64,000 nt of DNA from Devosia rhizoryzae. Lineage in GTDB: Bacteria > Pseudomonadota > Alphaproteobacteria > Rhizobiales > Devosiaceae. The notes under the pieces were generated by a model. The model had not been told where the DNA came from. It did not search any database and saw nothing but the letters and a program-made list of their open reading frames with translations. This document shows positions 1 through 8,666 of the stretch, piece by piece (within the stretch, counting starts at the first letter, position 1; each line of letters begins with the position of its first letter). A program made the translations under genes and the position numbers. Location: the NCBI RefSeq assembly GCF_016698665.1, contig NZ_CP068046.1:2046001-2110000 (forward strand). The letters are read 5' to 3'.

Positions 1-289
1 GGCCGATCTGGTCCTTGATCGGTTTAGCAGCCTGAACCGTCCATGACAGATCGGTGTCGACGTTTACGTCGAAACGTGTGGTCATTTCCCGTGCGATAAC
101 GCCTTTGGGGTTATCGGATGCGACCTGAGTGGTGCCGCCATAGCCGGTGACCTGGCAGAAGAGCTGGTAAAGCGGCACGGATGCGAAGGCGAGACCGACC
201 ATGCCGAACGCAAGGCCGCCCAGCATGATGCCGACGCGCTTGTTCTTGCGCCCACGTTCTTCGTGCATGGCGAGAAGTGCGTCCGTCAT
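1..289 (-). CDS. ctaG: Cytochrome c oxidase assembly protein CtaG (Cox11), 3' part missing
   Basis: This is the N-terminal 96 residues of a Cox11-family copper chaperone; the rest lies beyond the left edge. Cox11 proteins are anchored in the inner membrane by one helix and deliver copper to the CuB site of subunit I. Visible are a basic cytoplasmic start (EERGRKNKRVG), one transmembrane helix at about residues 20-42 and the characteristic VPLYQLFCQVTGYGG stretch just after it. The conserved CFCF copper motif would be downstream and cannot be seen. The start codon shares one base with the stop of the upstream small gene (TGATG), so the two are probably translationally coupled. It is the last visible gene of a ctaC-ctaD-ctaB-small ORF-ctaG series, the usual order in Hyphomicrobiales. 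Confidence 0.93.
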   Translation of the reverse strand, partial: MTDALLAMHEERGRKNKRVGIMLGGLAFGMVGLAFASVPLYQLFCQVTGYGGTTQVASDNPKGVIAREMTTRFDVNVDTDLSWTVQAAKPIKDQIG

Positions 290-474
290 CAGAGCGACCG
301 ATCAAACAGCGCCGGGCCCATCTTGACGATGGTCAGGACGTAAAAGGTCAACGCGAAAAGCGCGAGGGCGACGGCAAGCGCCAGGGAGCGGCGGCGGCGC
401 TGCTTGCGGAAGGCAGCGTCCTGCTCGGGGGTCAGGCCATTGGGGACAAGCTTGGCGCCGGTTTCGCTGGACAT
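289..474 (-). CDS. CoxF-like small membrane protein between ctaB and ctaG
   Basis: A 61-residue protein with a hydrophilic N-terminus (TPEQDAAFRKQRRRRS) followed by one transmembrane helix at about residues 31-52. A small one-helix ORF at this position is common in alphaproteobacterial cytochrome oxidase operons and is sometimes called CoxF; its biochemical role is not established. It overlaps ctaB by one base at its start and ctaG by one base at its end, both as TGATG junctions, which supports it as a real translated gene. The function is inferred from position only. Confidence 0.75.
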   Translation of the reverse strand: MSSETGAKLVPNGLTPEQDAAFRKQRRRRSLALAVALALFALTFYVLTIVKMGPALFDRSL

Positions 475-1403
475 CAGATCACTCCGAGCCGAAGGGCGAT
501 GGTATCGGTGAGCAGTGCGAGGAACAGCACGAAGAGGTAGCTCAACGAATAGGTGAAAAGGGTACGCGCAGTCTTGCGCATGGTGATGCTGTCCGGTGCG
601 CGCAGGAGACGCAGCGCCAGCCAGACAAAGCTCAGGCCCGTGACCACGGCAACGGCGCCATAGATCCAGCCGGCAAAGCCGAGCACCAGCGGCAGCATGC
701 CGGCGGCCGCGAGGATGACCGAATAAACGAATATCTGGACCTTGGTAGACTCTTCGCCGGCGACGTTGGGCATCATCGGGATGCCGGCAGCGCCATAGTC
801 GCCCTGCTTATAGAGCGCGAGCGCCCAGAAGTGCGGCGGCGTCCAGAGGAAGACGATCAGGAAGAGGATGACGCTTTCCCAGCCAATCGTGCCGGTAACC
901 GCGGCCCAGCCAACCATGGGCGGGAAGGCGCCTGCTGCGCCGCCGATGACGATGTTCTGCGGGGTCGAGCGCTTGAGCCACATCGTATAGATAACGACGT
1001 AAAAGAAGATGGTGAAGGCCAGGAGCCCACCGGCCACCCAGTTGGTGGCAAGACCCAGAAGGGTCACCGAGAAAACCGAGAGGATGATGCCGAAGGCCAG
1101 AGCTTCGCCACGGGTTGCCCGGCCAGAGGGGATAGGCCGGTTCTGCGTGCGGCTCATGATGGCGTCGATGTCGGCATCATACCACATGTTGAGCGCGCCC
1201 GAGGCGCCGCCACCGATGGCGATGCAGGCAATGGCGATCAAGCCGACGATCGGGTTGATGCCGCCCGGCGCCACAAGCATGGCAACAAGAGCGGTGAAGA
1301 CCACCAGCGACATGACACGGGGCTTCAGCAGCGCGAGGTAGTCCTCCACGCGTGCCCCGCCGGTCATGGCGGCAAAATCCCTGTTGTCGTCGATGGAGGT
1401 CAA
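474..1403 (-). CDS. ctaB: Protoheme IX farnesyltransferase (heme O synthase)
   Basis: A 309-residue UbiA-superfamily membrane prenyltransferase that converts protoheme IX to heme O, a precursor of the heme a used by the neighbouring oxidase. The first Asp-rich motif is visible as [19 protein letters not shown], with about nine predicted membrane helices and the family's usual length of about 300. The start is TTG at 1401-1403, preceded by an AAGGAAAGAG ribosome-binding site; no better in-frame ATG precedes the conserved N-terminus ([13 protein letters not shown]). It follows ctaD by 60 bases and overlaps the next small gene by one base, so it belongs to the oxidase operon. Confidence 0.96.
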   Translation of the reverse strand: MTSIDDNRDFAAMTGGARVEDYLALLKPRVMSLVVFTALVAMLVAPGGINPIVGLIAIACIAIGGGASGALNMWYDADIDAIMSRTQNRPIPSGRATRGEALAFGIILSVFSVTLLGLATNWVAGGLLAFTIFFYVVIYTMWLKRSTPQNIVIGGAAGAFPPMVGWAAVTGTIGWESVILFLIVFLWTPPHFWALALYKQGDYGAAGIPMMPNVAGEESTKVQIFVYSVILAAAGMLPLVLGFAGWIYGAVAVVTGLSFVWLALRLLRAPDSITMRKTARTLFTYSLSYLFVLFLALLTDTIALRLGVI

Positions 1404-1463
1404 TGCTCTTTCCTTATCTTGCGGACCGCACTTGAGCGCGGTCCGCTAACGTACTGCTAACGT

Positions 1464-3164
1464 TTAGTGGGCGTCCTTGCTGTCCATCTTGGGCAGCGTC
1501 GAGAACTGGTGGAACGGCGGAGGCGAGCTCAGGGTCCATTCCAGAGTGGTCGCACCATCGCCCCACGGATTGTCACCGGCCAGGCGCTTCTTCCGAACGG
1601 CTTCCCAGGTTGCGTAGAAGAAGATGATCATCGCAACGAAGGTGATGTAGTAGCCGATCGAGGAGACGCGGTTCCAGAGAGCAAAGGCATCCGGGTAGTC
1701 GACATAGCGGCGCGGCATGCCGGCGAGGCCGAGGAAGTGCTGCGGGAAGAAGATCAGGTTCACGCCGATAAACATGACCCAGAAGTGCAGCTTGCCGAGG
1801 AACTCGTTGTACATGTAGCCGAAAATCTTCGGGAACCAGTAGTACCAGCCGGCAAAGATCGAGAACACGGCACCGAGCGAAAGCACATAGTGGAAGTGTG
1901 CGACCACATAATAGGTGTCGTGCAGGGCACGGTCCGCACCGGCATTGGCAAGCACCACACCGGTCACACCGCCGACGGTGAACAGGAAGATGAAGCCGAT
2001 GGCCCAGAGCATAGGAATGCGGAAGGTGATGGAGCCGCCCCACATGGTGGCGATCCAGGAGAAGATCTTCACGCCTGTCGGCACCGCGATCACCATGGTG
2101 GCGGCAACGAAGTAGCGCTGGACGTCGAGGCTGAGGCCGGTCGTGTACATGTGGTGAGCCCACACGACGAAGCCGACGAAGCCGATGGCGACCATTGCGT
2201 AAGCCATGGCCATGTAGCCAAAGACCGGCTTGCGCGAGAAGGTTGCCACGATGTGGCTGACGATGCCGAAGCCCGGCAAGATCATGATGTACACTTCAGG
2301 GTGGCCGAAGAACCAGAACAGGTGCTGGTAAAGGACCGGATCACCGCCGCCTTCTGGGTTGAAGAAGGTGGTGCCGAAGTTGCGGTCGGTCAGCATCATG
2401 GTGATGGCGCCAGCCAGGACCGGCAGAGCTAGCAGAAGCAGGAAGGCGGTCACGAGGACGGACCAGGCAAAGAGCGGCATCTTGTGCAGCGTCATGCCCG
2501 GAGCGCGCATGTTGAGAATGGTAGTGATGAGGTTGATGGCACCAAGGATGGAGCTCACGCCGGCGACGTGCAGCGAGAAGATCACGAAGTCGGTTGCCGG
2601 GCCTGGATGACCGGAGGTCGAGAGCGGCGGATAAGCGGTCCAGCCGCCACCAAAGCCCAGGGCACCGGAGGGGCCTTCAAAGAACATGGACAGCACGGTC
2701 AGCAGCAGCGCTGGCGGCAGGAGCCAGAAAGCGACGTTGTTGATGCGCGGGAAGGCCGTGTCCGGAGCGCCGATCATCAGCGGTGCGAAATAGTTGGCAA
2801 AGCCACCCATGGTCGCGGGCATCACGGTGAAGAACACCATGATCAGCGCGTGGGCGGAAACAAACACGTTGAACATGTGCTTGCCGGCGTCGACGGCGCT
2901 GTCGCCTTCAAGGCCATAGGCCATGGCGGCCAGACCGTGGAAGATCTGGATGCCGGGTTCCTGCAGTTCCATGCGCATAGCGCCGGAGAGGAGGCCGCCG
3001 ATCACGCCGGCGACGATGGAGAACACCAGGTACATGATCCCGATGTCTTTGTGGTTGGTCGAATAGACCCAACGACGCCAGCCGGTGGGGGTGTGATGAT
3101 CATGCGCGTGGCTGGCATGGTCATGCCCGGTGGCATGGGCCTCGAGGTGAGCGGTATCGGTCAT
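1464..3164 (-). CDS. ctaD: Cytochrome c oxidase subunit I (aa3 type)
   Basis: The 566-residue catalytic heme-copper subunit of the aa3 terminal oxidase, which reduces O2 and pumps protons across the inner membrane. The CuB/K-channel region ([17 protein letters not shown]) and the heme ligand region ([15 protein letters not shown]) are intact, with 12 expected membrane helices. An AGGGGA ribosome-binding site lies 8 bases before the ATG. The N-terminus is unusually His-rich before the conserved STNHKDIG: residues 5-25 contain seven histidines ([19 protein letters not shown]). This could bind metal, but that is speculation. It is 21 bases downstream of ctaC. Confidence 0.98.
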   Translation of the reverse strand: MTDTAHLEAHATGHDHASHAHDHHTPTGWRRWVYSTNHKDIGIMYLVFSIVAGVIGGLLSGAMRMELQEPGIQIFHGLAAMAYGLEGDSAVDAGKHMFNVFVSAHALIMVFFTVMPATMGGFANYFAPLMIGAPDTAFPRINNVAFWLLPPALLLTVLSMFFEGPSGALGFGGGWTAYPPLSTSGHPGPATDFVIFSLHVAGVSSILGAINLITTILNMRAPGMTLHKMPLFAWSVLVTAFLLLLALPVLAGAITMMLTDRNFGTTFFNPEGGGDPVLYQHLFWFFGHPEVYIMILPGFGIVSHIVATFSRKPVFGYMAMAYAMVAIGFVGFVVWAHHMYTTGLSLDVQRYFVAATMVIAVPTGVKIFSWIATMWGGSITFRIPMLWAIGFIFLFTVGGVTGVVLANAGADRALHDTYYVVAHFHYVLSLGAVFSIFAGWYYWFPKIFGYMYNEFLGKLHFWVMFIGVNLIFFPQHFLGLAGMPRRYVDYPDAFALWNRVSSIGYYITFVAMIIFFYATWEAVRKKRLAGDNPWGDGATTLEWTLSSPPPFHQFSTLPKMDSKDAH

Positions 3165-3185
3165 GTTGCTGTTCCCCTGACCCTA

Positions 3186-4106
3186 TTATTGCAGCGGCGG
3201 CAGCGTGGCGGCTGCGGTCGCATAGTCACGGCTTTCGGTGAAAGCGGTGATGAAGGCTTGAAATTGTTCCGCACTGACGACACGGACGCCGATCGGCATG
3301 AAGGCATGGTCCTTGCCGCACAGTTCAGAGCACTGGCCATAATACATGCCTTCTTCGCGGGCATTAAACCAAGTTTCGTTGAGGCGGCCAGGCACGGCAT
3401 CGATCTTGATGCCAAAGGACGGCACGGCAAAGGCGTGGATCACGCCCGAGGGACTTGCCGTAACCTGCATACGCACGGTGGTGTCGACCGGAACGATCAA
3501 TTCGTTGTTCACAGCCAGAAGGCGCGGCTGGCTCGGCTTGAGCTCGGCAATTTCGGCTTCTGAGAGGATGTTGCTGTCGAAGGCAACGCCCTGGTCGACA
3601 TATTCGTAGTTCCAGTACCACTGCTCGCCGGAGGCCTTGACGGTAAGCGAGGCGGCGGGAACTTCGACATCGCCGAAGGAGAAGATGTTGGCGCCAAGAT
3701 ACTTGCGCTCACCATCGGGAACGGTGAGCTGATCGGAGAGCACGCCGAAGGACGGAATGGCGATTACCACAAGGACCAGGATGGGAACCACGGTCCAGAT
3801 GATCTCGATTGCCGTGTTGTGGGTGAAGCGCGCCGGGACCGGATTGGCCCTGGCGTTGAAGCGCACCATGATCACGACCAGGAGCACCAGGACCAGCAGC
3901 ACGATCAGCGAGATGGTCCAGAGCAGCGGGCCATCATGGAACGCCACGATGGAGTCCATGATCGGGGTCACGGACTGCTGCATGTGAATCTGGCCCGGCT
4001 CAGGATGACCCCGACCGATTTCCTGGGCACCGGCGAGTGCCGGCATCAGCGCCATTGCGGCCGCCGAAAAGGCACCCATATTCTTCAAGAACTGCCCGGT
4101 CACCAT
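3186..4106 (-). CDS. ctaC: Cytochrome c oxidase subunit II
   Basis: A 306-residue subunit carrying the binuclear CuA centre that accepts electrons from cytochrome c. It has a cleavable signal peptide ending near ALAGAQ, two membrane hairpin helices (about residues 55-75 and 95-115) and a periplasmic cupredoxin domain with the CuA ligands in YGQCSELCGKDHAFMP. I chose the ATG at 4104-4106 because a GGGGG site sits just upstream and the signal peptide starts there. The frame is open for 27 more codons upstream, but that extension has no family resemblance and overlaps a terminator-like hairpin. It is the first gene of the oxidase operon. Confidence 0.96.
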   Translation of the reverse strand: MVTGQFLKNMGAFSAAAMALMPALAGAQEIGRGHPEPGQIHMQQSVTPIMDSIVAFHDGPLLWTISLIVLLVLVLLVVIMVRFNARANPVPARFTHNTAIEIIWTVVPILVLVVIAIPSFGVLSDQLTVPDGERKYLGANIFSFGDVEVPAASLTVKASGEQWYWNYEYVDQGVAFDSNILSEAEIAELKPSQPRLLAVNNELIVPVDTTVRMQVTASPSGVIHAFAVPSFGIKIDAVPGRLNETWFNAREEGMYYGQCSELCGKDHAFMPIGVRVVSAEQFQAFITAFTESRDYATAAATLPPLQ

Positions 4107-4426
4107 ATACCCCCTATCAGCATGTTCTGGCGGCGTGCACCAAAGAGGGTCAAAAAAGCGGCATAGGGAAACGCCGCTCCGACTCAACTTCGGAGCGCAA
4201 AACTCTGGTTGAGCTAAATCACATCGGCGGAGCCAAGTCTATTGCGGCCATGGCTTGTGTGACTGCGGCAAATTGCGACCGTTGCACCCTGCCCTTGCCT
4301 CACCGGCGCCGTAAATTTCTCCCAGAAGCGGCGGGAAACCGGGCTTTGGTTGACAGGCCGTGCCCCTTGCCCGAAACAAATCGGGCTATTCGAAGCGCGC
4401 CGATTCGCGGGAGATTTGATAGAGTG
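4107..4426. other. Divergent intergenic region between ctaC and ialB
   Basis: A 320-bp stretch between divergent genes. Besides the hairpin at 4152-4178 it must hold the promoters of ctaC (leftward) and ialB (rightward). I could not identify a convincing -35/-10 pair or a protein-coding frame with family resemblance. Frames that stay open across it have no recognisable product. Confidence 0.4.
4152..4178 (-). terminator. Terminator-like hairpin in the ctaC leader
   Basis: On the minus strand a 6-bp perfect stem (AGCGGC / GCCGCT, 10-nt loop, 4157-4178) is followed by six T (4152-4157). It lies about 46 bases upstream of the ctaC start and points toward it, yet no leftward gene precedes it; the neighbour ialB is divergent. 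It could be an attenuator in the ctaC leader or the end of a short leftward transcript. The structure is read directly; the role is inferred. Confidence 0.45.
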
Positions 4427-4927
4427 ATGATCTGGGCAAAGCGGCTTGGTGCGCTCGGCGCGGTGGTGGCAACGCTTCTGGCGGTGCCAGCAATGGCACA
4501 GGGCACGGTTCGCGCCGAATATGGCGACTGGCAGATGAGTTGCGACACGCCCCCCGGCGCAAGCTCGGAACAATGCGCCATCATTCAGAACGTTCTGGCC
4601 GAAGATCAGCCCAATGTCGGCCTCTCGGTGATCGTTTTGCGCACTGCCGATCGCGAGGCGCGGCTGCTGCGCGTCCTCGCGCCGCTTGGCGTGCTGTTGC
4701 CGAACGGCCTGGGCCTTAATGTCGATGGCACGGATATGGGCCGCGTCGCCTTTGTGCGCTGCCTCCCCAATGGCTGCATCGCCGAAGTCGAACTCGACGA
4801 CGAGATCATCGGCGTCCTGTCCGAGGGCGAAAGCGCGATCTTTGTCGTGTTCAAGACGCCCGAGGAAGGCGTGGGCATTCCCGTATCGCTTGAAGGCTTC
4901 TCTGAAGGCTTCGCGGCGCTGCCGTAA
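4427..4927 (+). CDS. IalB family secreted protein (invasion-associated locus B)
   Basis: A 166-residue exported protein of the invasion-associated locus B family, which is widespread in alphaproteobacteria and mostly of unknown function outside Bartonella. A Sec signal peptide is clear (MIWAKRLGALGAVVATL, cleavage near AMAQ). The mature N-terminus has the family pattern YGDWQMSCDTPPG...QCAIIQN, and there are two further cysteines in the middle (RCLPNGC), consistent with disulfide bonds in the periplasm. The reading frame is open far upstream, but the ATG at 4427 (or the GTG just before it) is where the signal peptide begins. The stop overlaps the ATG of the PilZ gene (TAATG), suggesting coupling. 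Confidence 0.85.
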   Translation: MIWAKRLGALGAVVATLLAVPAMAQGTVRAEYGDWQMSCDTPPGASSEQCAIIQNVLAEDQPNVGLSVIVLRTADREARLLRVLAPLGVLLPNGLGLNVDGTDMGRVAFVRCLPNGCIAEVELDDEIIGVLSEGESAIFVVFKTPEEGVGIPVSLEGFSEGFAALP

Positions 4928-5172
4928 TGAACGAGGATACGCGCAGCAGCCAGCGGCACCGCACGCTCAAGGGCGGCAAGATCGTGGTCAATGATGGGTT
5001 TTCGACGTTTAGCTGCACGGTGCGGAACATGTCGGAGACCGGGGCCAAGCTCCTCGTGCCCAGCGTGATCGGCATTCCGGAGCGCTTTTCGCTGGCGCTC
5101 GACGATGGCCGCAGCTTTGCCTGCGAAGTGGCGTGGAGGACCGAGACCGAACTGGGTGTCCGCTTCTCGTGA
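4927..5172 (+). CDS. PilZ domain protein
   Basis: An 81-residue protein consisting of one short PilZ-like domain: RSSQRHRTLKGGKIVV at the start, then CTVRNMSETGAKLLV and an EVAWRTETELGVRFS ending. PilZ domains bind c-di-GMP through an RxxxR and a (D/N)xSxxG motif. Here an N-terminal RHRTLK stretch and NMSETG are present, so binding is possible. It overlaps ialB by one base (shared A of TAATG) and is probably cotranscribed with it. Stand-alone short PilZ proteins of this type are common in Hyphomicrobiales; the target is unknown. Confidence 0.82.
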   Translation: MNEDTRSSQRHRTLKGGKIVVNDGFSTFSCTVRNMSETGAKLLVPSVIGIPERFSLALDDGRSFACEVAWRTETELGVRFS

Positions 5173-5200
5173 GTGGCTTATTGTAGGGCTACCCACCGGC

Positions 5201-5271
5201 TGTCATCCCGGCGAAGGCCGGGATCTATCTTGAGGTCTCAGGATGGGCCCCGGGTCAAGCCCGGGGTGACA
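5201..5271. repeat. Interspersed palindromic repeat, family B, copy 1
   Basis: A 71-bp element beginning TGTCATCCCGGCGAAGGCCG and ending in the near mirror image ...CCCGGGGTGACA, with an internal TGGGCCCCGG core. A second copy lies at 22062-22131 with the same outline and diverged arms. Each half forms a GC hairpin. It lies just downstream of the PilZ gene in non-coding DNA. Confidence 0.85.
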
Positions 5272-5310
5272 ATCGAGCTCTTGGCGACTCCCGCGGTCTT
5301 TATGAACCTA

Positions 5311-5344
5311 GAAAAAAGCCGGACGCGTGCGGGCACGGTCCGGC
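5311..5344 (-). terminator. Rho-independent terminator after the DUF1127 gene
   Basis: A strong hairpin: a 7-bp outer stem (GCCGGAC / GTCCGGC) continued by an inner CGTG/CACG stem, followed on the minus strand by six T at 5312-5317. It is oriented to end transcripts of the leftward DUF1127 gene, whose stop is about 105 bases upstream. The resulting 3' UTR of about 100 nt is long for such a small gene. Confidence 0.75.
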
Positions 5345-5449
5345 AAGTCTTCAGGAAACAAGGCCGGCGGCAAAACCGGCCCGGAGATGGCACGAGCACT
5401 CGTGATGTCCGTACCAACAGCGTGCGCGACCTTGCGGGCCGCGAAAGGG

Positions 5450-5713
5450 TTAGAACCGGGCGCTGCGGGCGCGCGCGGCGTTCAGCACCATAGAAGGGGT
5501 CCGGCCGTTGCCGACCTGCATGGCGTCGGCGATATCGCCGCGGCTGATGCCGAGGTCGCGGAGTTGGGCGGGGTCCATGTCGAGCAGACGCTGCAAGGCC
5601 AGGCGGCGGGTACGCGCGGCCTTCTGCCCGGCGAACCAGGCAGGGATCATGCGCAGGATATTGGCTGGCGAGGCGGCCGCAACTGACCGCTCGCCGGGAA
5701 GCGAGAGAGCCAT
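5450..5713 (-). CDS. DUF1127 domain protein
   Basis: An 87-residue protein whose C-terminal half carries the DUF1127 signature: TRRLALQRLLDMDPAQLRDL followed by GISRGDI and an Arg-rich tail (ARARSARF). DUF1127 proteins are short, basic and abundant in alphaproteobacteria; in Agrobacterium and Brucella relatives they have been linked to metabolism and RNA-related regulation, but no single mechanism is agreed. It is divergent from a LysR regulator (144-bp gap with inverted repeats) and is followed by a strong terminator, so it is likely a single-gene unit controlled by that regulator. Confidence 0.85.
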   Translation of the reverse strand: MALSLPGERSVAAASPANILRMIPAWFAGQKAARTRRLALQRLLDMDPAQLRDLGISRGDIADAMQVGNGRTPSMVLNAARARSARF

Positions 5714-5797
5714 TTCGAGAACTCCAAATCTTGGATGACGCCGGGGGAGACCGGCGGCGCGGTGCGCTGTTGCACCGATGCTGGCGAGATAACGCGC

Positions 5798-5815
5798 TAG
5801 ACTTCTATTCGTCTA
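5798..5815. promoter_or_regulatory. Candidate LysR-type operator between DUF1127 and the LysR gene
   Basis: An inverted repeat TAGAC-N8-GTCTA lies 43 bases before the LysR start. An overlapping CTATT-N9-AATAG and a nearby ATCA-N6-TGAT (about 5828-5841) are also dyads. LysR regulators bind interrupted dyads of this size in divergent promoters. The assignment is an inference from position and symmetry. Confidence 0.4.
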
Positions 5816-5857
5816 ACAAATAGATATCATGTTCGTGATCAATTCGGGTGATGAACG

Positions 5858-6745
5858 ATGACCGCCCCGCTCGACCTCGACCAGCTGCAGAGTTTTTGCG
5901 CCATCGCCGATTGCGGCAGCTTCACGGAAGCCGCGCGCCGGGTCAACAAGACGCAGTCGGCGGTCTCGATGCAGATCAAGCGGCTCGAGGAGCGGCTCGG
6001 CCATCCTCTTCTGTCGCGCGAAGGTCGGACGGTGACGCTGACGCATCATGGCGAGGTGCTTTACGAACGCGCCCGCAAGATGCTGCGCACCAATGCCGAA
6101 ATCCTCGACCATTTCAACGATGGCGACCTCGCCGGGTCGATTCGTTTCGGCGTGCCGGACGATTATGCGGTCCGCCTCCTGCCGGTAATCCTTTCAAGCT
6201 TCCAGCGCACGCATCCGCGCATTGCCGTGGACGTGACCTGCATGCCGTCCGAGCAATTGCTGGAAGGCATGAAGGTGGGGCGCTACGACCTCATCGTCTT
6301 TACCCAGGGGACCGACCAGAATTTTGGCGAGTTGTTCCGCACCGAACGCATGTTCTGGGTCGCGAGCCATGGCGGGCGGGCGCTCGCCAATGAGCCGCTG
6401 GCCATTGCCTGCGGCCCGCAATGCTGCATCTGGCGCAAGGACGCCATGGATGCACTGGAGCGATCGAGCCTCGACTACCGGATTGCCTATACGTCCTCGA
6501 ACGCCACCGCGATCAGCTCGGCGGTGCTTTCCGACCTCGCCATCGGCTTTTTGCCGGAAAGCGCGCTGCAGCCGGGAATGCGGGTGGTGGCCGAAGAGCA
6601 CAAGCTGCCGCGGCTGGCCGATGCGCAGATCGCCTTGATGCGCGGCAGCCATGCCTATGGCGGAATCTACGATGCCCTGGCCACCCATATCGTACAATCC
6701 ATGGGCAATCTCGAACCGCAAAGCCAGGCTGCGGCGGCCGAGTAA
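5858..6745 (+). CDS. LysR family transcriptional regulator
   Basis: A 295-residue LysR-type regulator. The N-terminal winged helix-turn-helix is typical (DLDQLQSFCAIADCGSF then TQSAVSMQIKRLEERLG), followed by a linker helix and a periplasmic-binding-protein-like effector domain from about residue 90. The N-terminus resembles the VtlR/LsrB group of alphaproteobacterial LysR proteins, some of which control DUF1127-type small proteins. That matches the divergent DUF1127 gene here, but the subgroup assignment is from memory of the motif, not an alignment. The effector is unknown. Confidence 0.88.
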   Translation: MTAPLDLDQLQSFCAIADCGSFTEAARRVNKTQSAVSMQIKRLEERLGHPLLSREGRTVTLTHHGEVLYERARKMLRTNAEILDHFNDGDLAGSIRFGVPDDYAVRLLPVILSSFQRTHPRIAVDVTCMPSEQLLEGMKVGRYDLIVFTQGTDQNFGELFRTERMFWVASHGGRALANEPLAIACGPQCCIWRKDAMDALERSSLDYRIAYTSSNATAISSAVLSDLAIGFLPESALQPGMRVVAEEHKLPRLADAQIALMRGSHAYGGIYDALATHIVQSMGNLEPQSQAAAAE

Positions 6746-6781
6746 CTTGACCCGACTCCTGGTTTGGCGCACGACGGAAGC

Positions 6782-8395
6782 ATGTCGCAGCTCCTGACCA
6801 ACGCCACTGAATTTACCGTTTCCGAGATCGCCCAGGCGGTGAAGCGCACCGTGGAGGACGAGTTCGGGCATGTGCGGGTGCGTGGCGAAATCTCGGGATT
6901 TCGCGGGCAGCATTCGTCGGGCCACTGTTATTTCACGCTCAAGGACGATGCAGCGGCGATGGACGCCGTGGTGTGGAAGGGCAGCTATGCCCGGCTGAGC
7001 TTCAAGCCGCAGGAAGGGCTCGAAGTCATCGCCACCGGGCGGCTGACGACGTTTCCGCGTTCCAGCAAATACCAGATCGTCATCGACAATATCGAGCCGG
7101 CCGGCGCCGGAGCGCTGATGGCGCTGCTCGAGGAGCGGCGCAAGAAGCTGCTTGCGGAGGGCCTCTTTGCCAAGGAGCGCAAGCGCGCCCTGCCCTATCT
7201 GCCGCGGGTGATCGGGGTGATCACCTCCCCGACCGGGGCGGTGATCCGCGATATCCTCCATCGGCTGGATGATCGTTTTCCGAGCCATGTGCTCGTCTGG
7301 CCGGTGCGGGTGCAGGGCGAGACCTGTGCGCCCGAAGTGGTCAACGCCATCGAGGGTTTTAACGCCATGCAGCCGGGCGGGCGCATTCCGCGGCCTGACC
7401 TCCTGATCGTGGCGCGCGGCGGCGGCTCCATTGAGGATCTTTGGGGGTTCAACGAGGAGGCCGTGGTGCGCGCCGTGGCCGCGTCGGGCATTCCGGTGAT
7501 CTCTGCGGTCGGTCACGAGACCGATACGACGCTGGTCGATTACGCCTCCGACATGCGCGCGCCGACGCCGACAGCTGCGGCGGAAGCGGCAGTGCCGGTG
7601 CGGGCGGAGCTGATCGCCTATGTCGAGGATCAGGGCGGGCGGCAGCGGCAGGCGGCGAGGCGGGCGCTGTCTAGCCTCAAGGATCGCTTGCGCGCGGCGT
7701 CTGCCGGGCTGCCGCGGGCCACGGACCTGGTCGCAACGCAGAGACAAAGTCTCGATTACTTTTCGAGCCATCTCTCGACGGCGCTACGACATTCCGTGCA
7801 ACTGCGCTCTCAAACCCTCACCAAGGTTTCGGCAAAGCTCGAACCTCGTCTCATGCAACAGCGTCACAAGGAGCTGTCGGAACGGCTCAAGACCTTGGGC
7901 AACCAGGGTTACCGCGGTCTAAGGACTAAAGTCGAGCGGGCGCGGCTGACCTTTGATCCGTGCTCCAAGAAATTGCCGCAGGCGGTGGGAACGTCCTTGG
8001 AGCGCAAGCAGAGCGCGCTGCACCGGATCGCGCCGCGGCTCAATAGAGGACCGCTTCTGGCCGAGTTGCGGCAGGCGCGCAGCGAACTGGCGCCGGTGAT
8101 AGACCGCTATCTGCGATCGGGGCCGGTGATCACGGCCGGACGCACTCAAAAGCTGGAACAGCTCGGCAAGCTCATGGAAACGCTTGGCTATCGCAATGTT
8201 TTGGCGCGCGGCTATGCCATCGTCCAGGACGGCGCCGGCGCCTTGGTCAGCAGTGCCGGCCAGCTCAAACCGGGCGATGCGATCCATGTCATGCTGGCCG
8301 AGGGCGAGGTCGATGCCACCGTCAATGGCGCGCCAGCGCGGCGCAAAAGCGCGAAGCCGATACCCGACAGCGATGTGCAGGATAGCCTCTTTTGA
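6782..8395 (+). CDS. xseA: Exodeoxyribonuclease VII large subunit
   Basis: A 537-residue large subunit of exonuclease VII, which degrades single-stranded DNA into oligonucleotides with the small subunit XseB (not in this window). An N-terminal OB-fold contains VRGEISGFRGQHSSGHCYF. The catalytic core carries GVITSPTGAVIRDI and VARGGGSIEDLWGFNEE, and a long coiled-coil region fills about residues 280-430. I use the ATG at 6782, preceded by GGAAG; a TTG six codons upstream is possible. It follows the LysR gene by 36 bases and precedes the DUF2093 gene. Confidence 0.96.
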   Translation: MSQLLTNATEFTVSEIAQAVKRTVEDEFGHVRVRGEISGFRGQHSSGHCYFTLKDDAAAMDAVVWKGSYARLSFKPQEGLEVIATGRLTTFPRSSKYQIVIDNIEPAGAGALMALLEERRKKLLAEGLFAKERKRALPYLPRVIGVITSPTGAVIRDILHRLDDRFPSHVLVWPVRVQGETCAPEVVNAIEGFNAMQPGGRIPRPDLLIVARGGGSIEDLWGFNEEAVVRAVAASGIPVISAVGHETDTTLVDYASDMRAPTPTAAAEAAVPVRAELIAYVEDQGGRQRQAARRALSSLKDRLRAASAGLPRATDLVATQRQSLDYFSSHLSTALRHSVQLRSQTLTKVSAKLEPRLMQQRHKELSERLKTLGNQGYRGLRTKVERARLTFDPCSKKLPQAVGTSLERKQSALHRIAPRLNRGPLLAELRQARSELAPVIDRYLRSGPVITAGRTQKLEQLGKLMETLGYRNVLARGYAIVQDGAGALVSSAGQLKPGDAIHVMLAEGEVDATVNGAPARRKSAKPIPDSDVQDSLF

Positions 8396-8442
8396 GCTGA
8401 GCCCGCTTGGACTATATCGGGTCAATCGCCAAGGAGATGGGC

Positions 8443-8664
8443 ATGAACATTTTCGACAAGGGCTTTGCGCCCGCCGAAGCCAGCTTGCGCTATCTCGATG
8501 GCGATTATGTCGTGCTCAAGCCCGGCACTTTCGTGCGCTGCGCCATTTCCGGCAAGCCGATCCCGCTCGATGAGCTCTTCTACTGGAGTGTCGACCGGCA
8601 GGAGGCCTATGCCGACGCCGTCACCGCAAACCTGGCCTTCGAGCGCTTCGGCCGGGGCAAGTAG
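8443..8664 (+). CDS. DUF2093 family protein
   Basis: A 73-residue protein matching the alphaproteobacterial DUF2093 family: FDKGFAPAEASLRYLDGDY, then GTFVRCAISGKPIPLDEL and WSVDRQEAYADA. The function is unknown. The single Cys in the central VRCAISGKPI segment looks like half of a zinc-ribbon-like knuckle, but no second pair is present. A strong AAGGAG site six bases before the ATG at 8443 fixes the start against an open frame extending 12 codons further upstream. It sits between xseA and the LpxB-like gene with only 2 bases before the latter, so the three probably form one unit. Confidence 0.85.
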   Translation: MNIFDKGFAPAEASLRYLDGDYVVLKPGTFVRCAISGKPIPLDELFYWSVDRQEAYADAVTANLAFERFGRGK

Positions 8665-8666
8665 GG

